DNA from: RBC074 sp964470555
GTDB lineage: Bacteria > Acidobacteriota > Blastocatellia > RBC074
Length of the DNA stretch: 64,000 bases
NCBI GenBank assembly: GCA_964470555.1
Contig: CAYYDG010000032.1
Location: 1 to 64,000, forward strand
Direction of reading: 5' to 3'
A model generated the notes under the pieces. The model searched no databases and was not told where the DNA came from. It worked only from the letters and a program-made list of their open reading frames with translations. Shown here in pieces: positions 1 to 8,390 of this stretch. Each line of letters starts with the position of its first letter. The first letter of the stretch is position 1. Both the position numbers and the translations under genes were made by a program.

Positions 1-19
1 TGTAGGTGAAATTTACTTT

Positions 20-53
20 CCTTCGGCTACTGAGACCGAAGGCTTCTAAGGAG
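20..53 (+). promoter_or_regulatory. Leader hairpin and ribosome binding site of the first gene
   Basis: A perfect 7-bp stem (20-26 with 36-42, 9-nt loop) is followed by AAGGAG at 48-53, seven bases before the ATG at 61. The strong Shine-Dalgarno sequence fixes the start of the next gene. The hairpin could be the terminator of a gene left of the window or a leader structure; no T-run follows it. Confidence 0.5.
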
Positions 54-60
54 AATCGAA

Positions 61-1020
61 ATGAGCAAAATTACCATTAACTTCAAAAACCTATGCGCCC
101 TTTTCCCTAAAAAATTGAACGACGAGTTTATGGTCGGTTTGTTGGATTTGTCGGATTTTTACGGAGTGCCGGAGACGGATGTTCATCGCCCGAAAGTCAC
201 CATTGAAACTGAAAAGCCGGTGACGAATCCAAATGGCGAAACAGTGCCTATTTCGCAGGTTTGGACCTACGCCGATTTTTGTCCCAGCCGGATTTGCTGC
301 ACTCACCATCATGACCATGCGGCGCATGCGATGCCCCATTCTGCCAATAGTCTGGGAACACTGGGCGGCAAGATCGTGCTGGAAGTGCATGGCGGTGTGC
401 CAGGGTTGAGCCAGACAATTTCTGAAGAGAAAAAGGCCAAACTGGAAACCCTGGAAACAAACCGACGACGCAAGGCCGGATTGATCGAGCAAGATCAGAG
501 CGTAACTATCAACACATATGACAACATTCTGGACTTTCAACGCAGGCTTCACAGAAACCCGGAGTTAGAGGAAGCAGGCAAAGACGAAGACTTAAAAGTT
601 ATGCCGGAGCTTTGCAAAGCCAGATTTCATTTCAAACAAGGGCTGCTGTACGCCATTACGCACCCCAAGAATACTGAGTTGACGGAGTTTGTGCCGGAAA
701 ATCCTGGTGCGGATGGCATCTATGCCGATGAAACAGGGCTTGAAATTGATCTGCCCGACAATGGCTATGCGGTTTTGCGATTTACCAACAGCGACACACA
801 GGATTTTGTCTTTCAGGGCGCAGGTCATCAACATTACTTCGTCACGATTGATAACGCTCCGCCAACACACATGCACGAAGAGCGAACCGACCATTTTAAG
901 TATTTCTACAAACTGGTTGCGCCCCCCCACAACATATATTTGCCAAGTGATCCGCCGCCTAATACCGGAGATCCTTTCTGTCGGAACAACGGTTTTGGAG
1001 ATACTGATTATCCAGACTGA
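61..1020 (+). CDS. Uncharacterised protein, companion A of an S8 peptidase module
   Basis: 319 residues with no signal peptide or membrane segment; I recognise no named family. It is clearly homologous to the gene at 2686-3438. Shared blocks are MVGL(L/I)D near residue 24, C(K/R)ARxHF near 190, a D(N/H)GYAVL block near 238, TQDFVF near 252 and HFxYFY near 283. A histidine-rich stretch (THHHDHAAHAMPH, about 81-93) is present here but absent from the paralogue. The start is fixed by AAGGAG at 48-53. The subtilisin gene follows on the same strand after 93 bases, so the two are probably co-transcribed. A cytoplasmic role as substrate, inhibitor or partner of the protease is inference from context only. 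Confidence 0.75.
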   Translation: MSKITINFKNLCALFPKKLNDEFMVGLLDLSDFYGVPETDVHRPKVTIETEKPVTNPNGETVPISQVWTYADFCPSRICCTHHHDHAAHAMPHSANSLGTLGGKIVLEVHGGVPGLSQTISEEKKAKLETLETNRRRKAGLIEQDQSVTINTYDNILDFQRRLHRNPELEEAGKDEDLKVMPELCKARFHFKQGLLYAITHPKNTELTEFVPENPGADGIYADETGLEIDLPDNGYAVLRFTNSDTQDFVFQGAGHQHYFVTIDNAPPTHMHEERTDHFKYFYKLVAPPHNIYLPSDPPPNTGDPFCRNNGFGDTDYPD

Positions 1021-1113
1021 CCAGTGCCACGAGGAAGTTGCGAAGATTGTTACACAAATGCCTGATCGAAGATTGATTCGGATGGCCAAGAAAGCTGATA
1101 GAAAGGTGAACTT

Positions 1114-2598
1114 ATGCTTAAACAGGAAGAGGTGTTCCAGCGAATCTGCGCGGAATATAGCGGTTTTGTCATCATTCAATTGGTTGGCAATCTTCCCGCG
1201 CCCGATGTTGACACCCTGCAGGATTATGCCCGGCGTCAAAAATTGACGGGATTGTTGGCGGTGTTGGAAAAGTACCAACTCGAAACCCGGCGCGCCATCC
1301 ATAGCCTATCTGTTCCTGAAATTCTGGAATTGGAACGGCGCGCCGCAGCAAATCGAAACAAGAAGAAATTCTGGAATTTCCATCCATCATCGAAATTTTC
1401 GCTGCCTAGTCTGACCAGATTTTGGGAACTGGATGCCAGAAAGCTGGGAGGAAAATTTGATGAATTGTTGAAAGATCTGAACAAGCTGACAGAAGTAGAT
1501 TTTGCATACAAAGAGCAGGCGGTTTCTGACGCCGCGGATGTTGATCCGTTTGACGAAGATTTTTTTACGGAGCAGGGATACTTAAAGCCAGCGGCTGAAG
1601 GTGGGATTGATGTAGGCTTCGCCTGGCAATTTACTAAAGGCGCAGGGGTGGCGTTTGCCGATCTGGAAAGAGGCTGGTACCCGCAACATCAGGATTTGAA
1701 GACAATCACGCCAACGTTTTATGGTGGTACTAACCGAGAGGATGCGGATAATCACGGCACTTCAGTGTTGGGCGTCGTTGCGGCAAACGACAATACTTTT
1801 GGCGTGGTTGGGATTGCTCCAGGCGTTACGTCGGTCAAATTAACCTCCAGTTATCATTCAGCGGGCGCTTCGCATTCCAAAGTTGCCAATGCGTTGGCGG
1901 CAGTCCTGCCCAGTTTGGCAGCGGGAGACGTTCTGTTGATCGAAGTGCAAAAAAGCCTCAAACCCGTCGAGTGCGAGCTTTTGGACTTCATCGCCATCAG
2001 AAATGCTACGGATTCGGACATTATCGTCATTGAAGTGGCGGGCAATGGAGGCTTTGATTTGGATGGAGCCGAAAGCCAGGTGGTGGAAGTTGACAAAGGG
2101 GTAACGCGGGTTAGAAGTTTGAATCGAGGAGCCGCGAATTTTATGGACTCCGGAGCGATTCTGGTAGGCGCTTGCCATAGCGCCTTTCTTGCGGATGGTC
2201 GTCATAGACGCCTGAACCTGACAGGCTCAGGCCCAAAATCGAATTTCGGATCGCGCGTTGACTGTTATGCCTGGGGGGAAAATATCGCCACAACTGCGAC
2301 AAGGATTGGCGAACTTGGAGCAAGCCCCGATGCTCCTACTCCTGCTGACTCCAAGAGCAGATACACAAATTCGTTTGGCGGCACCAGTGGCGCAGCAGCC
2401 ATCATTGCCGGCGTCGCCTTGCTTCTGCAAAGTAGGTATCAGGATAAAAATGGCGGCACACGACTGTTGAACTTTGAAACGCCGCTGAGAGATATGCGGA
2501 CGATCCTTTCCACACGCGGCACAGCATCGCCTGATCCCGTCGGCGTTATGCCGGACCTGAAACGAATCTTTATGGAGATTGGCTTGGATATTGTCTGA
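1114..2598 (+). CDS. S8 family (subtilisin-like) serine peptidase, no signal peptide
   Basis: 494 residues. An N-terminal region of about 165 residues precedes the subtilase fold. The catalytic residues visible are Asp183 (in ADLERGW), His214 (NHGTSVLG), oxyanion Asn311 (EVAGNGG) and Ser425 (GGTSGAAA), so the enzyme should be active. There is no hydrophobic N terminus, so it probably acts in the cytoplasm or leaves by another route. The N-terminal part (charged helices, then a segment ending in VDFAYKEQ) may be an inhibitory or recruiting domain. The start follows GAAAGGTG. It lies between two homologous genes of unknown function (61-1020 and 2686-3438), which suggests a dedicated protease module. 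Confidence 0.85.
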   Translation: MLKQEEVFQRICAEYSGFVIIQLVGNLPAPDVDTLQDYARRQKLTGLLAVLEKYQLETRRAIHSLSVPEILELERRAAANRNKKKFWNFHPSSKFSLPSLTRFWELDARKLGGKFDELLKDLNKLTEVDFAYKEQAVSDAADVDPFDEDFFTEQGYLKPAAEGGIDVGFAWQFTKGAGVAFADLERGWYPQHQDLKTITPTFYGGTNREDADNHGTSVLGVVAANDNTFGVVGIAPGVTSVKLTSSYHSAGASHSKVANALAAVLPSLAAGDVLLIEVQKSLKPVECELLDFIAIRNATDSDIIVIEVAGNGGFDLDGAESQVVEVDKGVTRVRSLNRGAANFMDSGAILVGACHSAFLADGRHRRLNLTGSGPKSNFGSRVDCYAWGENIATTATRIGELGASPDAPTPADSKSRYTNSFGGTSGAAAIIAGVALLLQSRYQDKNGGTRLLNFETPLRDMRTILSTRGTASPDPVGVMPDLKRIFMEIGLDIV

Positions 2599-2617
2599 TA
2601 ATGAAGCTCTATCCCTT

Positions 2618-2675
2618 CCCAACCGCAGCACGAAACGAAGGCTCTGTGCTGCGGTTGGGGCAAGCCGTTCTTGCC
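2618..2675. terminator. Candidate bidirectional terminator between convergent genes
   Basis: A perfect 14-bp stem (2618-2631 with 2646-2659, 14-nt loop) is followed by a second 6-bp stem (2659-2664 with 2670-2675). It sits between the stop of the S8 peptidase and the stop of the convergent unknown gene. No clear T-run follows on either strand, so Rho-independent action is uncertain. Confidence 0.5.
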
Positions 2676-2685
2676 GCCTCGCATG

Positions 2686-3438
2686 CTACCAATCCAGGTG
2701 CTTCGTCAGCAGCCAGTAAATCGCCCTGCCGAACCACCCGTGCATGCACGCCGGGTTGCCGTTCTGAAACAAATTGCCCATTGCTCCAGCAGTTGCGCCA
2801 ACTGGTATCAGCTTCGTGTTGGGCGGCTGTCCCATAATGCGATAGAAATATTGGAAGTGTTCCGACGTGAAGGTTTTCGCTGCATTGGTGACTTTGACTT
2901 TGTAGCTCTTCCCACCCTTGAAGACGAAGTCCTGTGTACCTCCGCTGAGGTGCAACACGGCGTAACCGTGATCCGGCACAAAAACATCCAGCCCTGCCGT
3001 CGAAGCGGCGTTCACCGGCGGAATGGTTGTGCAGGGCGTATCGGTCAGCAGGTCGGTGAACTTTACTTGATGCAGCGGGCCGTGCGCGTAAAGTTCGCCG
3101 TTGCGGAAATGCAGTCGCGCTCGACAGCTATTCGGTTGCACGTCGAGCGCCTGTTGCGGATACAACAGATTCTCGAAGTCAATCATGGTGTTGAATGGTT
3201 GGCGAGTGTCGGAGTGAATGGTTGTCGCGGGTGGCTCGTAAAACTTCAATGGAGCCGTCGCCGGAAAAACATCGAGAAAGATGTCGCCGTAAATCTGCCC
3301 GTAGCCGTGATAGTTGAAGCCGTGATACTCGCCAACAATCGCGCCGCCTTCTTCCTCGATGATGATGTGAGGATGGTGAATGTCCTGCGGCGGAGCGTCT
3401 GAAGTGTCTATCAGCCCTACCATATAGTCCCAAACCAC
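2686..3438 (-). CDS. Uncharacterised protein, companion B (paralogue of 61-1020)
   Basis: About 250 residues from a GTG at 3438, or 245 from the ATG at 3423. It shares with the 319-residue protein the blocks MVGLID, CRARLHF, DHGYAVL, TQDFVF and HFQYFY, in the same order, and lacks the His-rich insertion. The homology begins at the very start of this frame, and neither start has a convincing Shine-Dalgarno sequence. The frame is open further upstream but unlike the N terminus of companion A. The gene may therefore have lost its 5' end, or may be expressed from a weak start. It converges on the S8 peptidase gene. Function unknown. Confidence 0.65.
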   Translation of the reverse strand: MVWDYMVGLIDTSDAPPQDIHHPHIIIEEEGGAIVGEYHGFNYHGYGQIYGDIFLDVFPATAPLKFYEPPATTIHSDTRQPFNTMIDFENLLYPQQALDVQPNSCRARLHFRNGELYAHGPLHQVKFTDLLTDTPCTTIPPVNAASTAGLDVFVPDHGYAVLHLSGGTQDFVFKGGKSYKVKVTNAAKTFTSEHFQYFYRIMGQPPNTKLIPVGATAGAMGNLFQNGNPACMHGWFGRAIYWLLTKHLDW

Positions 3439-3506
3439 ACCCTGCCCAAGACAATCTCACGGGGTTGAATCAAAAAAATTCCAGCCGCATCTGGCGACGG
3501 TCAACA

Positions 3507-4973
3507 CTACTCAACTCGATAATTCGGAGCTTCTTTCGTGATAATCACGTCGTGGACGTGGGATTCTTTCAAACTGGCGGCGGTGATTTTCATGAAGCGC
3601 GCGTTCTGTTGTAACTCAGCTATCGTCCGGCAACCCGTGTAACCCATTCCTGCTCGCAGGCCTCCTACCAATTGGCCTACCAACGCCGCCAATGAACCTT
3701 TGTATGTAACGCGGCCTTCAATGCCTTCAGGAACGAGTTTGCTGTCGGTATCTACTTCCTGCTGGGCATAACGATCCCGGCTGCCTTCCTTCATTGCGCC
3801 CAGACTGCCCATGCCGCGATACGTTTTGAAGTTCCTTCCCTGGTACAAAATGATTTCGCCCGGCGATTCGTCGGTTCCGGCCAGCAGCGAACCAATCATG
3901 ACCACATCGGCTCCGGCAGCAATGGCTTTGGTAATATCGCCGGAGTATTTGATGCCGCCGTCGGCAATGATCGGGACGCCGGAACCTTTGGCGCCACGAA
4001 CGGCTTCGGTGATGGCGGTGATTTGCGGAACGCCCGCCCCGCTGACCACACGCGTGGTGCAGATCGAACCGGGACCGATGCCGACTTTCACAGCATCTGC
4101 ACCAGCATCAATCAATGCGCGCGCGCCTTCGGCAGTAGCGATGTTTCCGGCAATCAATTCGATTTCAGGAAAACGCTGTTTGATGATTTTGACGGCTTCG
4201 ACGACGCGCGAACTGTGTCCGTGTGCGGTGTCAATCGCCAGCACGTCAACGCGCACCTTGATGAGTTCGGTCGCGCGCTCCAGAAAATCTCCTGTCGCGC
4301 CAATGGCGGCGGCGCAACGCAAACGGCCAAAATCGTCTTTGGCGGCGTTCGGGTACTTGATGGCTTTTTGAATGTCTTTGACTGTAATCAAGCCCTTCAA
4401 CCGGTAATTGTCGTCAACCACCAACAGCTTTTCGACGCGGTGGCGCTGCAAAATTCCTTCAGCTTGTTGCAGCGTCGTCCCGACGGGAACGGTGATCAGA
4501 TTGTCTTTGGTCATCACTTCGGCCAGCGTCAGGTCGAGCCGCGTTTCAAATCGCAAATCGCGGTTGGTCAAAATGCCAACCAACCGCCCGTCTTCCTGCA
4601 CAATCGGCACGCCGGAAATCTTGAAGCGCTTCATCAAATCCAGAGCTTCGCGGATTTTGCGGTCGGGCGTCATTGTCACCGGGTCAACGATCATGCCGGA
4701 TTCGCTGCGTTTGACCTTGTCCACTTCGTCCTTTTGAGCTTCGATGGGAAGGTTTTTGTGTATGACGCCAATGCCCCCTTGTTGGGCGATGGCAATAGCC
4801 ATCGGAGCTTCGGTGACGGTATCCATCGCCGAACTGATGACTGGAATGTTCAATTTGATGCGGCGCGTCAATCGCGTGGACGTGTCGGTTTCGGTCGGCA
4901 AAATTTCAGAAAAGGCCGGAACCAGCAGCACATCATCGAACGTCAGAGCTTCAATTAAATTTTCAGTCAGCAT
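3507..4973 (-). CDS. guaB: IMP dehydrogenase
   Basis: 488 residues, normal length. It oxidises IMP to XMP with NAD, the first committed step of GMP synthesis, in the cytoplasm. The order is N-terminal barrel strand (LTFDDVLLVPA), two CBS domains at about 95-205 (for example ISGVPIVQEDGRLVGI), and the return to the barrel with GPGSICTT, whose Cys305 is the catalytic thiol. The open frame continues 39 codons upstream, but ATG 4973 is preceded by GAGGAA and matches family starts. It follows the RodZ-like gene, with a terminator and a second hairpin in between, so it probably has its own promoter or readthrough control. Confidence 0.97.
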   Translation of the reverse strand: MLTENLIEALTFDDVLLVPAFSEILPTETDTSTRLTRRIKLNIPVISSAMDTVTEAPMAIAIAQQGGIGVIHKNLPIEAQKDEVDKVKRSESGMIVDPVTMTPDRKIREALDLMKRFKISGVPIVQEDGRLVGILTNRDLRFETRLDLTLAEVMTKDNLITVPVGTTLQQAEGILQRHRVEKLLVVDDNYRLKGLITVKDIQKAIKYPNAAKDDFGRLRCAAAIGATGDFLERATELIKVRVDVLAIDTAHGHSSRVVEAVKIIKQRFPEIELIAGNIATAEGARALIDAGADAVKVGIGPGSICTTRVVSGAGVPQITAITEAVRGAKGSGVPIIADGGIKYSGDITKAIAAGADVVMIGSLLAGTDESPGEIILYQGRNFKTYRGMGSLGAMKEGSRDRYAQQEVDTDSKLVPEGIEGRVTYKGSLAALVGQLVGGLRAGMGYTGCRTIAELQQNARFMKITAASLKESHVHDVIITKEAPNYRVE

Positions 4974-4990
4974 AATTCCTCTTCGGTTGT

Positions 4991-5010
4991 CGCAAGCAGA
5001 GATGCTTGCG
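4991..5010 (-). promoter_or_regulatory. Hairpin in the guaB leader
   Basis: A perfect 8-bp stem (4991-4998 with 5003-5010, 4-nt loop) ends 17 bases before the guaB start codon and just before its Shine-Dalgarno sequence. It could affect initiation or be part of the termination region behind the upstream gene. Confidence 0.4.
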
Positions 5011-5011
5011 A

Positions 5012-5049
5012 ACCCAATAAAACAAAAGCCGCGCGAATTGGCGCGCGGC
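5012..5049 (-). terminator. Rho-independent terminator after the RodZ-like gene
   Basis: On the minus strand an 8-bp GC-only stem (5042-5049 with 5028-5035, 6-nt loop) is followed directly by TTTTGTTTTATT. This is a classic intrinsic terminator between the gene at 5154-5951 and guaB. Confidence 0.8.
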
Positions 5050-5153
5050 GAATTTCTCCATTCAATTTTTGCGGCGAACGCAGGCGGCATTTGGTCGGCC
5101 TGCGATCAAGCCACACTTTTGCCTGCTTGTTTGGTGAGCAGGCAATCAAACTG

Positions 5154-5951
5154 CTACTCAATGAATCCTTGATAGTTGTCTTTTGAAATGACGACATTAT
5201 CCACGACCAGACCTTGGCGATTAGGCGCCAGCTTTTCAATGCTGAGTCTGCGCCCGTTGACCAGAATGTTCAGCACAGGCAGATTGCCTATCCTGATAAA
5301 ACTGATTTTTTCATTTGCCAGAAACTCACGGGTTTCGCCTCTGGCGATTGTCGCTTGTTCGTTTTTCCCGCCATCCGTGCGGAAACTGATCCAACAATCT
5401 TCCTGACCGGCGGTGAGTTGCAATCGCAGTCCGCTGATGTTTTCCGGCGTTGGAGTCGCGGTTGGCGAAGCCGAAGCGCCGGGGGATTCAACCGGCGCCG
5501 GAGTCTCGGTTGGTTGAGGTGTGGGAGTCGAAACGCTCACCGGAGCCACGGTGAGTTCATCCGAACCTCGGAAAAAAGCCAGATACACCGCCGCGCCGAT
5601 CGCGCCCAACAGCACTATCAAAATGCCTGTCAGCAAAGCGCTGTTGCCTGAAGAAGCCTTGGCTTCCATTTCATCGCCCAATCCCAGATAAGACGATTTT
5701 TCCGGTTCGCCGCCCGATTCACGCAACTGCTCTTCGTAAAGACGAACAGCCTGCTCTTCATCCATGCCAACGTGGCGTGCGAATTTGCGAACGAAGGCGC
5801 GGTTGAAGACTCCGCCAGGCAAAATCTTGTAATCGTCGTTTTCGATGGCTTGCAGGAAACGAGCGCCCAAGTGAGTTGCTGCTGCTATGTCGTGAATGCT
5901 GACGCCGCGTTCTTCTCGCGCTTTTTTTAGTTGCTGACCCAAAGACGCCAT
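5154..5951 (-). CDS. rodZ: RodZ-like membrane protein with N-terminal helix-turn-helix
   Basis: 265 residues: a Cro/C1-type helix-turn-helix at about 1-75 (typical RodZ start, LGQQLKKAREERGVS), one membrane segment at about 105-127, a Pro/Thr/Ser-rich linker at about 138-172, and a C-terminal domain of the DUF4115 type. This is the layout of RodZ, which links MreB to the elongation machinery at the inner membrane. Some homologues are annotated only as helix-turn-helix proteins. It probably ends at the terminator at 5012-5049. Confidence 0.8.
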   Translation of the reverse strand: MASLGQQLKKAREERGVSIHDIAAATHLGARFLQAIENDDYKILPGGVFNRAFVRKFARHVGMDEEQAVRLYEEQLRESGGEPEKSSYLGLGDEMEAKASSGNSALLTGILIVLLGAIGAAVYLAFFRGSDELTVAPVSVSTPTPQPTETPAPVESPGASASPTATPTPENISGLRLQLTAGQEDCWISFRTDGGKNEQATIARGETREFLANEKISFIRIGNLPVLNILVNGRRLSIEKLAPNRQGLVVDNVVISKDNYQGFIE

Positions 5952-6122
5952 GTTTTCAGCCCCGAAACTTCAGCCAGATTGCCTGAAGCAATGAATGTAA
6001 GATGATGACCACTTGCCCTTTGCGGATTTAACGTAGCCGAAATCTTAAGTAAATCGTTTAAGCCTGTCAATTTTCGGCCTTTGCTGACACAAGTTTTTGA
6101 CGGTTTGAACGACGAATCCCTG

Positions 6123-8201
6123 TTACGACGCAAGCTGTTCAGCCAACTTCTGGCTGTCAGTAACTGGCGTCTGGCAATAAAAATTGCGGCACACATACGC
6201 TGTCGGCTGACCTTGAATTTGTTGACGATGCTCCAGCAGCTTGATTGTTTGCGCAGTCCGGTCGTTGTCAGGTTCAGCCAATGCGACAACCTTGTTCGGA
6301 AGATATCGATTGAACACCTCGGCAATCAACTCTTGAGTTTTCGCCGATTCGAGCAAACCGACGATGGCAATTTCAAAAGGCGATGCCAGCATTGTGTCCA
6401 ACGCACAAAGCAAATGTCCGAATGCGCTGGGCGAACGCATCATCGCCGATTTCAATAGTTTCAAAATCTGTTCGGCGCGTTGGCGATAGTGTTCTTCGCC
6501 AGTCAACAGCGCCATTCTGAGCAACACGTGCGCGGCTACGGAATTGCCGCCCGGCGTGGCGTTGTCGTACCAGTCTTTGGTGCGAGCGATCAGCTTTTCG
6601 TGATCGGCGCTGGTGAAGAAAAATCCGCCTTCTGAGTCATCGGCAAACTGTTCGATCATCGTTTCAACCAGCGCGCGCGATTCTTCAAACCAACGCAGGT
6701 CGAACGTCGCTTCATACAACGCCAACAATCCGTCGGCCAGATAAGCGTAATCTTCCAGGTAAGCGTTCAATTTGCTTTCGCCGTCTTTGTGAGTGCGCAG
6801 CAAACGTGAGCCGCGTTTCAGTTCGCTCAACAAAAAGTTCGCGTTGTTGATGGCGACGTCCAGATAATCGCGGCGGTTCAAGACGCGCGCGGCTTCGGCG
6901 AAACTGCGCAGCATCAAGCCATTCCAGGCGGTCAGCATTTTTTCGTCGCGGAAAGGTTTGATGCGATGCTCGCGGGCTTCGAACAAAATCTGTTTACCGC
7001 GCGCGATGGCGGCGTTCAGGTCTTCCACCGAAACGCGCATCAATCGCGCAATGCTTTCGGCTTCGACATCCACATGCAAAATGTTGTGATTTTCGAAGTT
7101 GCCGTATTCGGTCACGTCAAAGTAGCGGCAGAATAATTTCGCGTCCTGTTCGCCAAGCAAGGCTTCAATTTCTTTTGGCGACCAGACGAAAAACTTTCCT
7201 TCTTCGCCTTCGCTGTCGGCGTCCTGCGAAGAGTAAAAACCGCCGCCGTCATCCAGCATTTCGCGGCGGACGTAATCCAGCGTTTCTGTGGCAATCCGTT
7301 TGTAAAATTCATTTCCGGTGACCAGAAAGGCATCCAGATACACGCGCGACAGCAGCGCATTGTCATACAGCATCTTTTCAAAGTGCGGAACCAGCCAGCG
7401 TTCATCCACCGAATAGCGATGAAAACCTCCGCCGAGTTGATCGTACATTCCGCCGTTGGCCATTTTTTGCAGCGTCAATTCGACGGCTTCCAGCGCAGCC
7501 GGGTCTTTCGTTCGCGCATATTGCCGCAACATAAAAGTCAGCGTCATCGAAGGCGGAAATTTCGGCGCGCGACCAAATCCGCCGTAAACCGGATCGAGCA
7601 TTCGCAGCAAATTGTTCGCCGCGTGATCGGCGATTTCGTGACTCAATTCGCCTTCTGCCGGTTTGACTGTTTCAAGTCGTTTCAATTCACTGAGAATGCT
7701 TTCGGCGCTTTCGGCAATTTCATCGCGTTTGGCCTGGTAAGCTTCGGCAATTGAAATCAGGATGCGCGGAAAGCCCGGCATCCCGCCGCGGTCGGTGGGC
7801 GGATAATACGTGCCGCCATAAAACGGAACTCCGTCCGGCGTCAGAAACACGGTCATCGGCCAACCCCCGTGCCCGTTCATCATCATCACGGCATTCATAT
7901 AAATCGTGTCCAGGTCGGGACGCTCTTCGCGGTCAACCTTGATGTTGACGAAATGGTCGTTCATCAGTTTGGCGATTGGCTCGTTTTCAAACGATTCGTG
8001 AGCCATCACGTGACACCAGTGGCAGGCGCTGTAACCGATGGAAAGCAGAATCGGTTTATTTTCACTGCGGGCGCGGTCGAAGGCTTCTTCTACCCAGGCG
8101 TACCAATCCACAGGATTGTGCGCGTGTTGCAGCAAATAGGGGCTGGTTTCGTGGATCAAACGATTGGTAAACTTCGGCTCGACGGAATGTGGTGCGGACA
8201 T
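6123..8201 (-). CDS. Thioredoxin-domain protein of the YyaL / SPATA20 family
   Basis: 692 residues, full length for the family. The N-terminal thioredoxin-like domain (old name DUF255) carries the signature SACHWCHVM with Cys60 and Cys63, followed by KVDREERPD and GGWPMTVFLTPDG. The C-terminal two thirds resemble an (alpha/alpha) barrel of the glycosidase type. The biochemical role is not settled. There is no signal peptide. The 171 bases between this gene's stop and the RodZ-like start (5952-6122) show nothing recognisable. It is divergent from the HAD phosphatase gene at 8360. Confidence 0.9.
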   Translation of the reverse strand: MSAPHSVEPKFTNRLIHETSPYLLQHAHNPVDWYAWVEEAFDRARSENKPILLSIGYSACHWCHVMAHESFENEPIAKLMNDHFVNIKVDREERPDLDTIYMNAVMMMNGHGGWPMTVFLTPDGVPFYGGTYYPPTDRGGMPGFPRILISIAEAYQAKRDEIAESAESILSELKRLETVKPAEGELSHEIADHAANNLLRMLDPVYGGFGRAPKFPPSMTLTFMLRQYARTKDPAALEAVELTLQKMANGGMYDQLGGGFHRYSVDERWLVPHFEKMLYDNALLSRVYLDAFLVTGNEFYKRIATETLDYVRREMLDDGGGFYSSQDADSEGEEGKFFVWSPKEIEALLGEQDAKLFCRYFDVTEYGNFENHNILHVDVEAESIARLMRVSVEDLNAAIARGKQILFEAREHRIKPFRDEKMLTAWNGLMLRSFAEAARVLNRRDYLDVAINNANFLLSELKRGSRLLRTHKDGESKLNAYLEDYAYLADGLLALYEATFDLRWFEESRALVETMIEQFADDSEGGFFFTSADHEKLIARTKDWYDNATPGGNSVAAHVLLRMALLTGEEHYRQRAEQILKLLKSAMMRSPSAFGHLLCALDTMLASPFEIAIVGLLESAKTQELIAEVFNRYLPNKVVALAEPDNDRTAQTIKLLEHRQQIQGQPTAYVCRNFYCQTPVTDSQKLAEQLAS

Positions 8202-8288
8202 CGGGTTCCTTTCAGGAAAGAGTTGAGTTGAAAAACCGGAAAATCGCTGGTAAACCCGATGCTAGCTTTTTTCGATGAATTGCAAAAG

Positions 8289-8390
8289 CCCCGATAGGTG
8301 TCAAAAACGATGAGTTACAAATGTTTGCTTTTTGATCTGGCCCTGATAGGTATTAAAAAATGAGTTACAAGTGTTTGTTGTTTGACCTGG
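8289..8390 (+). repeat. Imperfect tandem duplication of the 5' end of the HAD phosphatase gene
   Basis: Two copies of a segment of about 50 bp, 8289-8340 and 8341-8390, each read CCYGATAGGT, an A-rich spacer, then ATGAGTTACAA and the next seven or so codons. They differ at several silent-type positions, so the duplication is old. The second copy is the functional gene start. Confidence 0.85.
8310..8363 (+). CDS. 17-codon leader frame created by the duplication
   Basis: The upstream copy of the duplicated start reads ATG at 8310 and encodes MSYKCLLFDL, then runs into the repeat junction and stops at TGA 8361-8363. That stop overlaps the real ATG at 8360 (ATGA). Translation of this mini-frame could couple to the phosphatase gene. 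Whether it is translated is unknown; neither ATG has a clear Shine-Dalgarno sequence. Confidence 0.35.
   Translation: MSYKCLLFDLALIGIKK

Noticed and set aside
592..1302. Long minus-strand frame opposite the first two genes
   Set aside because: No ribosome binding site or family; the plus-strand genes have both.
2601..3402. Plus-strand open frames at 2601-2837 and 2671-3402
   Set aside because: They lie opposite the companion gene at 2686-3438, whose homology to 61-1020 shows that the minus strand is the coding one.
5927..6325. Minus-strand frame between the RodZ-like gene and the YyaL-type gene
   Set aside because: Overlaps both neighbours in another frame and shows no domain or start signal.
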